This document shows positions 34,101 through 43,947 of a DNA stretch of 64,000 nt, one piece after another. Every line of letters starts with the position of its first letter. Within the stretch, counting starts at the first letter, position 1. Below the pieces are notes generated by a model. It did not search any database, was not told the origin of the DNA, and was given only the letters and a program-made list of their open reading frames with translations. The stretch comes from Coptis chinensis (lineage: Eukaryota > Streptophyta > Magnoliopsida > Ranunculales > Ranunculaceae), in assembly GCA_015680905.1 (NCBI GenBank), contig CM027378.1, positions 58,119,501 to 58,183,500 of the forward strand. The letters run 5' to 3'. A program made the translations under genes and the position numbers.

Positions 34101-34927
34101 ACGTGTCTAAATGGATAGAGGCCATGGCTTGCCGTAGCAATGACCATAAGACAGTTGTGTTTTTTGTAAAAGAGTATAATTTCTGTCAATTTGGCATTCC
34201 CAAGGCCATCATTAGTGATGGCGGAACACATTTTTGCAACAGAGTTGTTGCATCACTAGTAAAGAAGTATGGAGTTACACATAAGGTAGCAACTCCGTAT
34301 CATCCACAAACTAGCGGACAAGTGGAAGTTTCTAATAGGGAAATCAAAAAGATCTTAGAAACAACTGTAAATCCTGATAGGAAAGACTGGTCGAAGCGTC
34401 TATCTGATGCCTTATGGGCATATAGGACTATTTTCAAAACTCCTATAGGTATGTCTCCCTTTAGACTTGTATTTGGGAAACCTTGTCATTTGCCCATTGA
34501 ATTGAAGTACCGTGCTATGTGGGCTATAAAAAGCCTTAACATCAATTTTGATGAGGTTGGCGTCAAGCGCAAGTTGCAATTGAATGAGCTTGAAGAAATC
34601 CGTAGCGACTCTTATGATCTTGCAAAGGATTATAAAGCTAACATGAAACGTGTTCATGATAAGCAAATCTTGTACAAAGAGTTTGTGGTAGGTCAAAAGG
34701 TCTTACTGTACAATTCCCGTCTACATATTTTTCCAGGGAAATTAAAAACCCGTTGGTCTGGTCCTTTTCTGGTTACTGAAGTCACCCTTTACGGGGGAAT
34801 CACCTTGGTAAATCCCAAGGACAATGATACCTTTCAAGTTAATGGCCAACGGTTAAAATATTTCCACGAGCTATTGTCCCCTGATGTAGAGGAAGTCTTT
34901 TTACAGGACCCTGTCTACGAGGACTGA
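31125..34927 (+). pseudogene. El-4 pol: protease, reverse transcriptase, RNase H, integrase
   Basis: Protease: LLDLGGSVNLLPYY near 31403 (Ala of the usual DLGAS is Gly) and IILGRPFLATAN near 31626, with a TAG between them at 31557. Reverse transcriptase: EEVLRLLNAGIIYPIS, WRICIDYRRLNAMT, FYCFLDDYSGY, MPFGLCDAPGTFQR and catalytic FMDD at 32769-32780; TGA at 32676 where El-5 has CGA. RNase H: FELMCDVSDY and TEKEFLAVVYAL, with a frameshift near 33243. Integrase from about 33690: H2C2 zinc part ([10 protein letters not shown] at its end), then a 345-residue open frame with the core motifs [10 protein letters not shown] and [11 protein letters not shown], ending LQDPVYED. Gene order PR-RT-RH-INT confirms Ty3/gypsy. 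Confidence 0.9.
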
Positions 34928-35649
34928 CCTTTTTCATTGGTGTACTTCCTTTCATATCCATATATTGGTAAGTGCACCACTTAGGTAATCGGGCCCTCCC
35001 TATGGAGTGTGTGGCTGTAAGTACCGGATCCTAAGTCCATGGTAAACATAATTCACCTTTTCCACTCTTGCATGTTTTCTCGGGTTTTGAGTCATGTCCC
35101 TCTATGGTGTGAATTATGCATTTAATGCTTTCTTGTTTTCTTATATTAAATTTTATTCATAAAAAATAAAAAATAAAAAATTGTTAAAATCACAAACATA
35201 GTAAGTTAAGAAGTCTCATGAATCTGACTTTAAAAGACCCACTTTTTAAAACAAATTTTCTAAACTCGTTGTCTAAAATTTGTTTGGGGGTGGGATGTCC
35301 GATTTCCATCCTGGATTGTTCAACTGTCCATTTGTGTTATTTAGGCTGTTTAATCGTACTCCGATCTAGGTTGACATTATCTATGAAATTAGATTTCATT
35401 CGTTCGCATAACTTATGTCATGCAAGCACTTTGAGGCATTTTCCATCTTCTTACATGTCACCAATGGTCAGACTATAGCGTTTTATAGATCATTTGATTC
35501 AAAATTCTCTCCTGATCATTTCCATACTTCATTTGCACAAATCGGCCCGGTAACGAAGCGGCAATTTAAGTTTGAAGTTGCGCGAAATATCGAAAAATCA
35601 AAATCCAAAAATCAAGTGGGCTTGGGAATGTCATAGGGAAGGAGAAAGT
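34928..35649 (+). other. El-4 spacer after pol, with deletion
   Basis: Corresponds to the El-2 pol/ORF-A spacer but is shorter: near 35628, at GGGCTTGGG, it jumps from spacer straight into the middle of ORF-A, losing the GC-rich leader and the ORF-A N-terminus. Purine tract at 35282-35293. Confidence 0.7.
35282..35293 (+). other. Purine tract after pol (El-4)
   Basis: GTTTGGGGGTGG, 12 bases as in the 3' polypurine tract of this element (39991-40002 region). Confidence 0.6.
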
Positions 35650-36274
35650 AAGCGATATTGGTCTGAACTGCCTTCACGTTCTATGGATACTCCAGGAGCA
35701 GAAGTATGAGTTCTGTATTTTGGAGTTTTTGCGTAACATGATTATGGGAGTTGGAAAGAGTATTGCACCTCTCCCTGTTTTGATAACGAAGATCATGATA
35801 ACCTTGAAAGCGACTCCGAGGTCTGATAGGATTTGCCTGAAGGAGCACCAAAATCATCATATTTATATGGAGTGTATCCAGAGAGTTTGGAGGTTGCCTA
35901 AAGAGAGGGTAGTCGAGGAGACTGACTCGGAGGATGAGGATGACACGGTATGTTTTGATATTGATGCCTTGGAGAGGTATAGGTCGGATGCAGAACTCAT
36001 GGCTGTGATTCACCGTGGCATGCGTTCTCTCAATACTATTTGTGAAGACCTCCGAACTCGGCAGGCAACCAGGCGTCATAACTTCGAGACTCGTGCCTAG
36101 CGCGAGGATGAGCGGTGGGGCCAGACGATGGCCGAGATGGAAGCTCAGTGCCAATTCTGAGATGACATGCTTGCACGCTTCCCACCCCAAGGGGGTTCTT
36201 CTTCGGAGGAGCAGTTTGTTAGGCACGAGCATCGTCGCCGCAAGACGGATGGCTCTGGCCCATTAGAAGCCTAA
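35650..36274 (+). pseudogene. ORF-A of El-4, N-terminally deleted
   Basis: Only the C-terminal half is left: SDIGLNCLHVLWILQEQKYEF matches SDISLSFLHVLWVLQNRRYGF in El-2a in conserved positions, then PLPVLITKIM, an acidic stretch (ETDSEDEDD), a helical region (MRSLNTICEDLRTRQ) and a basic end (HRRRKTDGSG). TAG at 36098 and a TGA near 36158 look like decayed CAG and CGA codons. Function unknown. Confidence 0.65.
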
Positions 36275-36505
36275 GGGCCATCTGCTTCTCCAGCATATTC
36301 CACTACTAGCAGCGAGTGGTTTAGGGATCTAATGAGTTGATTTGTTTTATTGTATTTGTTTTTATTTAGTATGGATGTAAAAAGATTAGTTCAGTAATTA
36401 AATTTGAATTTGGTTGTCATATGTTATTTGGAATTCAATTTTAATATAAGTTGGTTAATTTCTAATTATGCGTTGTTTTTATTATTAATCCCACCTTCCC
36501 GAATT

Positions 36506-36517
36506 GTTTGGGGGTGC
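36506..36517 (+). other. Purine tract after ORF-A (El-4)
   Basis: GTTTGGGGGTGC; followed by TATTAG as the El-2 tract is by TATATT. Confidence 0.55.
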
Positions 36518-36811
36518 TATTAGTTAGCCTAGCATAATTCGTTATATGATCATCTATTTTAAGAAGTTGTTTTGGAGTGAGGGTTGAGAATATTGCCGAT
36601 AGGGGCATCGCTATAAATAGATATTGTGTTAAGATGAAATCTCGATGAGTTAGGCAGTTTCTATCATAAATTCAACCTAAAATATATTAGGGTTGTTTTA
36701 GAATCAAGAATATAAGTTGTTTCCGTTTTCGGTTTTGGAAATTTTATTATTTCTGGAAATTGCCTTAAAGCTTTTTGGCAAATTCCCGATTCGGTTTGGC
36801 AATTTAAAACC

Positions 36812-36819
36812 TATAAAAT
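36812..36819 (+). promoter_or_regulatory. Putative internal TATA box upstream of ORF-B (El-4)
   Basis: TATAAAAT followed 20-45 bp later by CTACACTCACAACCACAAC, a plant-like start region. The position relative to ORF-B matches both El-2 copies although surrounding sequence has diverged. Confidence 0.5.
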
Positions 36820-37258
36820 TGCATTCATTCTACACTCACAACCACAACTACATCTCACATTCATCTCTCACGTTTCATTCCCACTTTACCTTATTTTTCC
36901 TTCGCCCGACCGCCACTCGGCTCCCCCGGCTTTCGCTTGATGGGAGCCACTGCGCAACAACAACACTTTGCCGAGAAATTACCCCGAAGCGACATGTGCC
37001 CTCGGTGGTATTAAACCTCGAGCCACTGCGCCCAAAACACTGGAATTCCAATTTTAATCCGGAGTGCACCCCACGCCCATCCCAGGCTAAAAGTGAGCGC
37101 ACCCTGCACCTAAGTGCCTGGAATTCGAAATTCAACAGAGCGCACCCGCCCATCCGAGCATACCGCAGTGGCGCACCAAATACGACCCCAATGGGCACCA
37201 AAAATTTCCAGTTTTCCGAGGGTTGCTCCAGGATAGTTGCAGCTATTCTAGATAGTAG

Positions 37259-38185
37259 TTTTGTGATGCTTCTCCTATAGTAATACCGAAGCAATCTTAC
37301 GAACACTTGTTGGGGAGCGAGTCCTATGGGCATTGGTTCCGCGAGAGGATCATGCAGTTCGGATGGAGGCATCTTCTGGTAAGTGAAGACGACTCGTATT
37401 CACCTAAGCTTACTGAATTTTTCTACAATAATGTTAGGTTCTATTGTAACTAGGATGGAGAACAAGAATTCTCCGTCACGGTTGATGACACACCCCTTGA
37501 ATTCAATAAGTATGTGGTAGCATTAGTTTCGGGAATACCAATACCTGATCCTATTCACACGTGGGGATATATGACCGATAATTCATACCTCTATGACTAT
37601 ACATATTTCCATGAGTATTATGGGGGAGGGGTATTTCGTATAATGGACCAAGGGTGTTACAACATAGCCCTTGGTAGCCTATCCCTAAATGTAGGCACCA
37701 CCATGTTATTCATCCTCATTAATATTCTAGTGGAGTGGCAATTTACTTCTGTAAATAGTACCGCTGGTGATGTTTTCCTTGCTTTAGCTGAGGGACATCA
37801 CCGATATGACATTCCCCGAGTATTAGTGGCTAGTCTTAAGAGAGCCCACAGCATGCGCCATAAGTATCTTCTTATGCCTGTTTTGGTTTGCCGCATCCTG
37901 CTCAGTTATCTACCAGAATTATGTACCCAGTTCACGGATTGGAAAAGGGTTGAAGTCATGAGACCCACCAATTGGGTGGTTCGCTCATTTCGAGTAATGA
38001 CTTGCCCGGGATGGCAGGTGCAACCTCATTTGTTTGCTCCTTACACCCCATTAGACATAGTAACACTAGACAGGTTAGCACAAGTTGACGACACACGGCG
38101 GCGAGCTTGGCAAGTTATCATGGCATGGCAGGATGCGAAGGAACCTCATCTCTTTGAAGAGGGAAATGAGGAGGAAAATGTTTAA
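37259..38185 (+). pseudogene. ORF-B of El-4, post-pol plant-retroelement protein
   Basis: Open from 37259 to 38185 apart from one TAG at 37451-37453; the start is not fixed since no ATG is in a convincing place. N-terminal half: YEHLLGSESYGHWFRERIMQ, FGWRHLL, KLTEFFYNNVRF, VDDTPLEFNKYVVALVSGIP. Second half: NIALGSLSLNVGTTMLFIL, LLMPVLVCRILLSYLPE, FTDWKRVEVMR, acidic tail. The spacing GW-x-FY-N-x-D-x-A matches ORF-A (RGWDRMW, KFYQN, VDFDGVHM, LLATI), so the two are probably paralogues. One hydrophobic stretch (TTMLFILINIL) is too short to call a membrane helix with confidence. Function unknown. Confidence 0.72.
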
Positions 38186-39990
38186 ACAGGAGTACAGGTA
38201 AGTTTTATTTCAGTTAGTGTCTGCTTAAGTCCCAAGCAATCTATTTCTCATTAACCCCATAACGGGTGGAACTCTTATAGAGTTCAGTCAGTTTTTCTAT
38301 ATTAGTATGTTATAACCTTGTTTTGTAGATGTTCTAGAATTTCACGCATTTCAATGGTATTTTCCTACCCTCTTTATTTAAAATACTTTGAGGACAAAAC
38401 ATGTTTCTTGTTTGGGGGGAGGGGGAGGGGGGGCATAGAAACACATTTAATTAAGGCATCTGTTAGGATATAGATATGTATAATATGCACTTGTTTTCTA
38501 GCTAAAAAAAAATTCAAAAATTTTAATATAAATAAAAAGTATGCTATACACTTAGGAATATTGGTATTGTTTTCTTTCTTTATGCTCTCAATAATCTAGA
38601 AGTCTCACGTAGCTTTTGCATTAGAATAGTTTTTAGAAATTTAGGCTAATATGTAGGTAATAATTCTTGCATCTGTCTATAAATATGTTATATGAGTATC
38701 TATGATTGTTGGCAATAAGTTTATGAAATCTAGGCTAGAGTACTTATTTTACACATCCTGTGAGAATATAGCCTAAAGCCTTATATGAGTGAACATTTGA
38801 GAAATGACACAAGGGAGAAGTAAAATCCGGATAGAGAAATCACACGTCCACTTGCTTGAATTACTATACCATATCCTAAGTGAGAATTTAGGCCCTCTTT
38901 GGATCGATATAGCCAGAACTTCAAACCTATGAATTATTTTCCTCTAGTCGCCCCTCTGAGCCTTTCTTTAGCCTTTCATAAACCACAAATCCTTTACCCT
39001 GTTACAAAACAAAACAAAATAAAAAATCAACCTACCCAATTCTTTGAATAAGTCTGAGAATAGAGATGAAGAATAGAAAAGAGAATAACTTTTCAAATCA
39101 AGAATTTGTTAGTCGCTTCATATAAGAAAAGGAAGTTTCCATCCAAATAAAAAATAAATAAATAAAAGAAAATAAAGAGTTAGAACTCCAAAAAAAAAAT
39201 AGAATCAAAGGAGTCAAAAGCCAAAGAAAAGAAAAATATGGCTAAGGATGGAAACAAAGTGTAGAAGCTAAAGTAGGGAACAAGGTCTTCTCTAGTTACA
39301 TAAATAAAGACTCTATTATTTCAAACTTGTCCTTTTTGAATATCCATTTCCTTCCTTCTTAAAACCATCTTCTAATCTCCACAACACTTAATAAAGACCT
39401 CTAGCTCAATTAGGAATAGGTTAGTGTGATAGTAAGTGGCAGATGTGTTTGATCGACTCTGGCTTCCTTGTGTGTCATAGAGATTGTAAGGTAAAGTGTG
39501 TCCACTACACACTGGAGTAGCGAAACTTGAGCGGAAAAATCAGAGTGGTTTTTGTCTTGACATTTATGTGAGGACCTACTTAAAGACGTTATTCCAAGTT
39601 TTCAGAAATAGACCTGCTAGTTCATCTCATAGTATTACTCATTGTAAATATGTTTATTCGTAGATGATAGATTATTATGCATATATTAGCTTAGGTTTTG
39701 ACTTGATTATTATGTATTCATTGCTAAGGAGATGTATAGATAATTGAGACATAGATAAGGAAACAATAGTTTTATTTCTGAGTCGTTGTAGTATAGATAA
39801 AGTTTGTGAGTACCTTCACTAGAAAACTTTCACGAGGCTATAACTCGTCCACTAGGGAATTCCTAGTGGTTTAAGGCCTTGTTGAATATGGTCAATGCAA
39901 TCGCACTCGGCGAAACGAGATTAGTTAGAACTCCATTTTTGGTCACTTATGCTAATTTCTCATATTTGCTTGAAGACAAGCAAAATGCTG
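38186..39990 (+). other. El-4 3' noncoding region
   Basis: About 1.8 kb without ORFs. Includes the G-rich tract 38410-38434, the TTTAGGCCCTCTTTGGATCG block near 38890, a CCCCTCTGAGCCTTTC block near 38950, a long A-rich stretch (39005-39240) and a closing block (CTAGGGAATTCCTAGTGGTT, near 39853) shared with both El-2 copies. Confidence 0.7.
38410..38434 (+). other. Purine tract after ORF-B (El-4), G-run expanded
   Basis: GTTTGGGGGGA followed by GGGGGAGGGGGGG. Same place as 20618-20630 in El-2a, but expanded to about 20 nearly uninterrupted G; it could form a G-quadruplex. Confidence 0.6.
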
Positions 39991-40003
39991 TTTGGGGGTG
40001 GTT
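39990..40003 (+). other. 3' polypurine tract of El-4
   Basis: GTTTGGGGGTGGTT directly before the 3' LTR, preceded by AGACAAGCAAAATGCT. This would prime plus-strand cDNA synthesis. Confidence 0.75.
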
Positions 40004-41483
40004 TGATAAGAGCCCAAAACTGTAGTTTTAACCCCTTAATAATAATATGTTTAGACCAATTATGCGAGTAATAAATAAGAGTTAATGCTAATTACGTGTT
40101 TTTATGTATTTCAGGCATGGAACTCAATTATGTGCAGAAATGTGCCACTTTGGCGATATAAATGAGCAAAAGGTTGGTTGCTAAGAAGTTCTATGATAAA
40201 GGCCAAGATTCAAGGAGACAAAGCCTTTATGAAGCCCGGTCAAAAGCTGAAAAGTTAACACGGGCAGAAACAGTGCACAAGTCAGCAGAACTTCCGAAGA
40301 CCATAACTTTGGACTCAAGCCTCGGATTTGGGCCTACCTTACGTCAAAACGACCGACTCGGAAAGAGCTTTCCAATGGTTCAAGCCTTGAACCAATCAAG
40401 GGAGCAAAAGTACACGAAAAGTCTACTAAAGTTAAAGCTAGTTGAAACGGGCTCTATAGACTGAAGAAATTGGGCTTTGGGCTCGATTTTCCGGCCCAAA
40501 ACATGAGACCTCAGCCCATGCACGAAATTGTGGATCTGGTCTCCTTCTTTACAAAAAACAAGACTTAGCTCTGAAGAAAGAGATAGTTAGATAGCTTAGA
40601 ATAGAAAGTAGCTATTAAAATAGCTTGTAGATCTAGTTTTTGAATTTCAATTAGTTAATTAATTAGTTTCATACATTGTTTTAGATTAGTTATTGGAATG
40701 ATTGTTCTTCATTAATTAGATAAATAAAATAGTAGTTCTTGATCATTTTGATTTTGTCAGTTAAATTTGTAGATCTAATTTCAATTCTTAGTTATTAATT
40801 AGATTTGAAGTATTGTTAGTTAAAATTAGTAAGGTTCAAATCTTTATATTATGTCTAGTTTTAATTCAATGGGAAATGATAGTTTGATGAATCAAGGCTA
40901 AACCTCCATTAGAAGGGTTTGATGAAGCCTTGATAAAAACTTGATTGTGTAGTATAGAATTGTTGTAAGAATCTATTCCACTCTAAAAGGTCGTTAATTT
41001 GCCATAAGAATAGGTGGACGACCTCACATGCTAGTTATGAATTGGTAGAAATGTCATGTATAATTAGGGATTAGAATGACCGATTCTTACCGTGAGAACG
41101 TAAGAATTGGTTTCCAACACGTCTATGCTAGTTTATTAAGTTGGATTCAAGGTGGAATCAAATTCCCCTAATTCTTTATCTAGATTCAACTCTTAGCATT
41201 CTGTCATTTCGTTATTCGTACCGTGTTATTTGAATTCACATCGTAGTATAAATTCCCTCATAAATTTCTCATTGACTTTAGATAGACCATCAATTGTTGA
41301 AAACTTTAATGCTAAAGGACTAGGAGTGGAACGAATCTTCTATTCCAACTCTATGTCAATAGATTCGAGAGTAGAAAACAAATATCTTTGATAAGTCTAG
41401 TAACAGAATAGTTTATAGTTTTACTTGCGTTTAGAGTTTCATCGTTATATTCGTTAGTAAGACTATCTTTTTTAAGGTTATCA
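40004..41483 (+). repeat. 3' LTR of El-4
   Basis: 1480 bp, TGATAAGAGCCC to GGTTATCA, followed by the duplicated CTTAC (41484-41488) and the end of LINE L2. Confidence 0.92.
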
Positions 41484-41488
41484 CTTAC

Positions 41489-41506
41489 CGACCAAAAAAA
41501 AGAAAA
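41489..41506 (+). other. LINE L2 3' end with A-rich tail
   Basis: CGACCAAAAAAAAGAAAA, cut off from the LINE body by El-4 and followed directly by the right copy of the 16-bp duplication (41507-41522). Confidence 0.85.
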
Positions 41507-41522
41507 GATATAGCTAAAAATT
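41507..41522 (+). repeat. Target-site duplication of LINE L2, right copy
   Basis: GATATAGCTAAAAATT, identical to 21093-21108. El-2b has the single-copy target near 55961-55976. Confidence 0.9.
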
Positions 41523-42600
41523 CATACCTATAAGTAATTATCTACTAGTCGCCCCTCTGAGCCTTTCAATTAGCCTTTATGCAACAACAAATCCTTTACC
41601 CATCTTTTAAACCAATAAAAAAAAAACATTCCCATCTTTGAATGAGTCTGAGAATAGGATGAGTAAAGAGAATAAAGGGAAAGACCTGTGGAAAACCAAA
41701 ATTAGTTAGTTGCTTCATAAAAGAAAAAGAAAATAAGTTTCCATCTAAAGAAAATAAAATAAAACTTAACAAAACAAAAATAAAAATAGAAAGAAAACAA
41801 AAATTCCAAAAATAGAATAAAAATAGTCAAAAAGCCAAAATAAAAAGGCAAAGGATGGAAACTAAGTAAGTGTAGAAGCGAAGTAAGAACAAGGTTTTCT
41901 CTAGTTACATGTAATCGAAGACCCTACTATCTCATACTTGTTTATTTGAATATACATTATGTTTCTTCTTAAACCATCACCTTAGCCTCGTATCACCTAA
42001 TAAAGACATCTAGCTCAATTAGGATTAATTTGGTGTGATAGTAAGTAGTAGATGTGATTGATCGACCTCGGATCCTTTGGACGTCATTGAAATTGTGAGG
42101 AAACGTGTGCCCATGCACACTGGAGTGAGCTAACTTGAGTGAAAAAATTACAGTAATTTTGTCTTGACAAATTATGAGGACCTACTTAAGGATGCCATTC
42201 CAAAAGTTTTAGAAACAGACCTGCCATTGTATTTCATAACATAGTTCATAGCAAGCATATATACTTTTAGATGATTTGATTATTATGCGTGTATTAGATT
42301 AGGTTTCAAAAGCATTGTTCTTATTATATTGTTATAGAGATGTATAGATATCTGAGATTAATTAGGAAATTTTATTTTTTATCTCTTAGTCGTTCTTTTA
42401 TAAATGAAGTTTGTGAGTACCTTCTCTGGAAAACTCTCACGAGACTATAACTAGTCCACTAGGGAATTCCTAGTGGTTTAAGGCATTATTGCATATGATC
42501 AATGCAATTGCACTCCGCAAAATGAGATTAGTTAGGACCACATTTTTTGCCACTGATCTGTTTTTATTTCTCAACTTTGCTTGAGGACAAGCAAAATGCG
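41523..42600 (+). other. El-2a 3' noncoding region, second part
   Basis: Continues from 21108. Nearly the same as 55977-57063 in El-2b: CCCCTCTGAGCCTTT block, A-rich stretch (41620-41860), CTAGGGAATTCCTAGTGGTT near 42459 and the GAGGACAAGCAAAATG lead-in to the polypurine tract. No ORF. Confidence 0.75.
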
Positions 42601-42614
42601 GTTTGGGAGTGGTA
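42601..42614 (+). other. 3' polypurine tract of El-2a
   Basis: GTTTGGGAGTGGTA immediately before the LTR that starts at 42615. Confidence 0.7.
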
Positions 42615-43929
42615 TGATAAGCACCAAAAAGTGTAGTTTAAACCTCTTAACAATACTCTACTTAGGCCAATTATGTTTATAATAAATAAGAGTTAGTACT
42701 ATTTACGTGTTTTTGTGCATTTTAAGACTTGAAGTTGATTAGGTGACTAAAAGAACCACTTTTGCATAGAAAATGAGTCAAGATGATTGCCAAGGAAGTT
42801 CTACATTTAAAACCCAAGAATCATGGAGAAAAGCCTTTTTCAAGCCCAGTCAAAGCTGGGAAGTCAAAGTCAATCCAGGTAGAAAAGGGACAAAAAAGTC
42901 AACAGAAATTCAATAGGTCGTACCTTTGTACTCGGTCATCAGAATTAGGCCTACTTTATGTCAAAATGACCGTCTTGGAATCCAATTTCCATTGGACCTA
43001 GCATTGCCCCAATCCAAGTTGTAAAATAGGATGAAAAGGGTACTGAAGTAATTTCCAATAGAATTGGCCATTTTAGACTTGACCTAATAAACTTTGGGCT
43101 CACTTTAGAGGCCCAAAGTCCCCCTTTTTTGCCCATGCACGAAAATGTAACCTTAACCCTCTCCTATATAAAGAGGGCTGAGGCTAAACATTTTATCTCC
43201 TTCCCCTCCTTAGTTAATAATTAGTTTAGTTTAGTTTTAATTAGTTTTACTTTCTTTAGGGTTAGAATTAGTTTAGTTTGTAGCCTCCATTATTTCCAAT
43301 AAATCAAAAGCTTTAGTTTAATTTCAATTATTGTTTTTTTAATTATGTGTCCTTATTATTGCTTTAGTGTAATGATTCCTATGACACTAGGCTAAACCTA
43401 TATTAAAGGAGGTTTATGAATCAAGGGGAGGATGAGTAGCTAGTAGTTTTATTGTGTTACATAAAAGAACGTCAAGTTCTTCGTTACAAGTAACTAGAGA
43501 TAGAGCTCATAACGGATAACTAGATTATAGAGCCACCACCAAAGAGATTTGTGGTGGAGTTACACTCTCATGCTAGTGGAACCTCGATCCGAGAGGACTT
43601 GGTCTTCACTAGGGATTAACAAAGCAATTCGATACTAACTAATAGTCAATCGAATCACGTGGCAAATTAAACTCATTCTAATACCATTATTCATTATCTA
43701 AATTCACTATTTTTTCTTTATATCTACTGTTTTGACTATCATTAGTGAAGCATACTTCTAATTTAGACTCGCATCCAAGTAGTGTACAACTAGAATTTGG
43801 CGAACACGACTATTCTCCTCTTTATCACATGATTTTGATGAGTTTTATCTACTGTTTTTCACCTCTTTCTCTACTGTTCAAGCATCTCTAATCTATTGTT
43901 CAACAAAACATCCTAACCATTTATTATCA
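42615..43929 (+). repeat. LTR shared by El-2a and El-2b
   Basis: 1315 bp, TGATAAGCACCA to ATTATCA. On its left is the 3' end of El-2a with polypurine tract; on its right a primer site, leader and gag of El-2b in the same orientation. So one LTR is the 3' LTR of one copy and the 5' LTR of the next. TATA box at 43164-43173. Confidence 0.88.
43164..43173 (+). promoter_or_regulatory. TATA box of the El-2 LTR
   Basis: CTATATAAAG followed by AGGGC, in the middle of the LTR and identical to the El-1 box. Confidence 0.65.
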
Positions 43930-43930
43930 A

Positions 43931-43947
43931 TGGCACCGCTTGCCATC
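43931..43947 (+). other. Primer-binding site of El-2b
   Basis: TGGCACCGCTTGCCATC, one base after the LTR; palindromic variant of the tRNA-Asp-type site with one extra base in the middle. Confidence 0.65.

Larger units (their letters stand above)
36275..37258 (+). other. El-4 spacer between ORF-A and ORF-B
   Basis: Holds purine tract (36506-36517), TATA box (36812-36819), a CA-rich stretch (near 36833-36860) and a GC-rich leader (about 36920-37190). The 187-residue frame at 36717-37280 overlaps these signals and has no equivalent in El-2, so I do not call it a gene. Confidence 0.65.
27258..41483 (+). mobile_element. El-4: Athila-like Ty3/gypsy element with both LTRs
   Basis: 14.2-kb element, both LTRs and the 5-bp duplication present. 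Order: LTR, primer site, leader, gag, protease, reverse transcriptase, RNase H, integrase, ORF-A (N-terminus deleted), ORF-B, 3' noncoding region, polypurine tract, LTR. It is inserted 250 bp or less from the LINE L2 tail. The LTRs are nearly identical apart from two indels, so it is among the youngest insertions here, yet gag, pol and ORF-B have stops. Confidence 0.92.
21109..41506 (+). mobile_element. L2: plant L1-type LINE, split by El-4
   Basis: LINE body 21109-27252 with its last bases and A-rich tail at 41489-41506; El-4 plus the duplicated cttac lies between. ORF1 21208-23040, ORF2 23037-27195. The 16-bp target duplication and the A-rich tail (CCAAAAAAAAGAAAA) define both ends, so it is full length. 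It carries more frameshifts than L1 and is older than El-4. Confidence 0.9.
1717..42614 (+). mobile_element. El-2a: Athila-like element, 3' part, in three pieces
   Basis: The element is present as 1717-6210, 18432-21108 and 41523-42614, with El-3 and LINE L2 (carrying El-4) inserted between the pieces and solo LTR S1 inside the second. The joins are exact: at each break El-2b (54766 and about 55967) has the uninterrupted sequence. Order: end of RNase H, integrase, ORF-A, ORF-B, 3' noncoding region, polypurine tract, then the LTR at 42615. The 5' half is beyond El-1, outside the window. Confidence 0.85.

Noticed and set aside
36717..37280. 187-residue frame in El-4
   Set aside because: It runs through the TATA box and GC-rich leader; the equivalent spacer in El-2 has no such frame.
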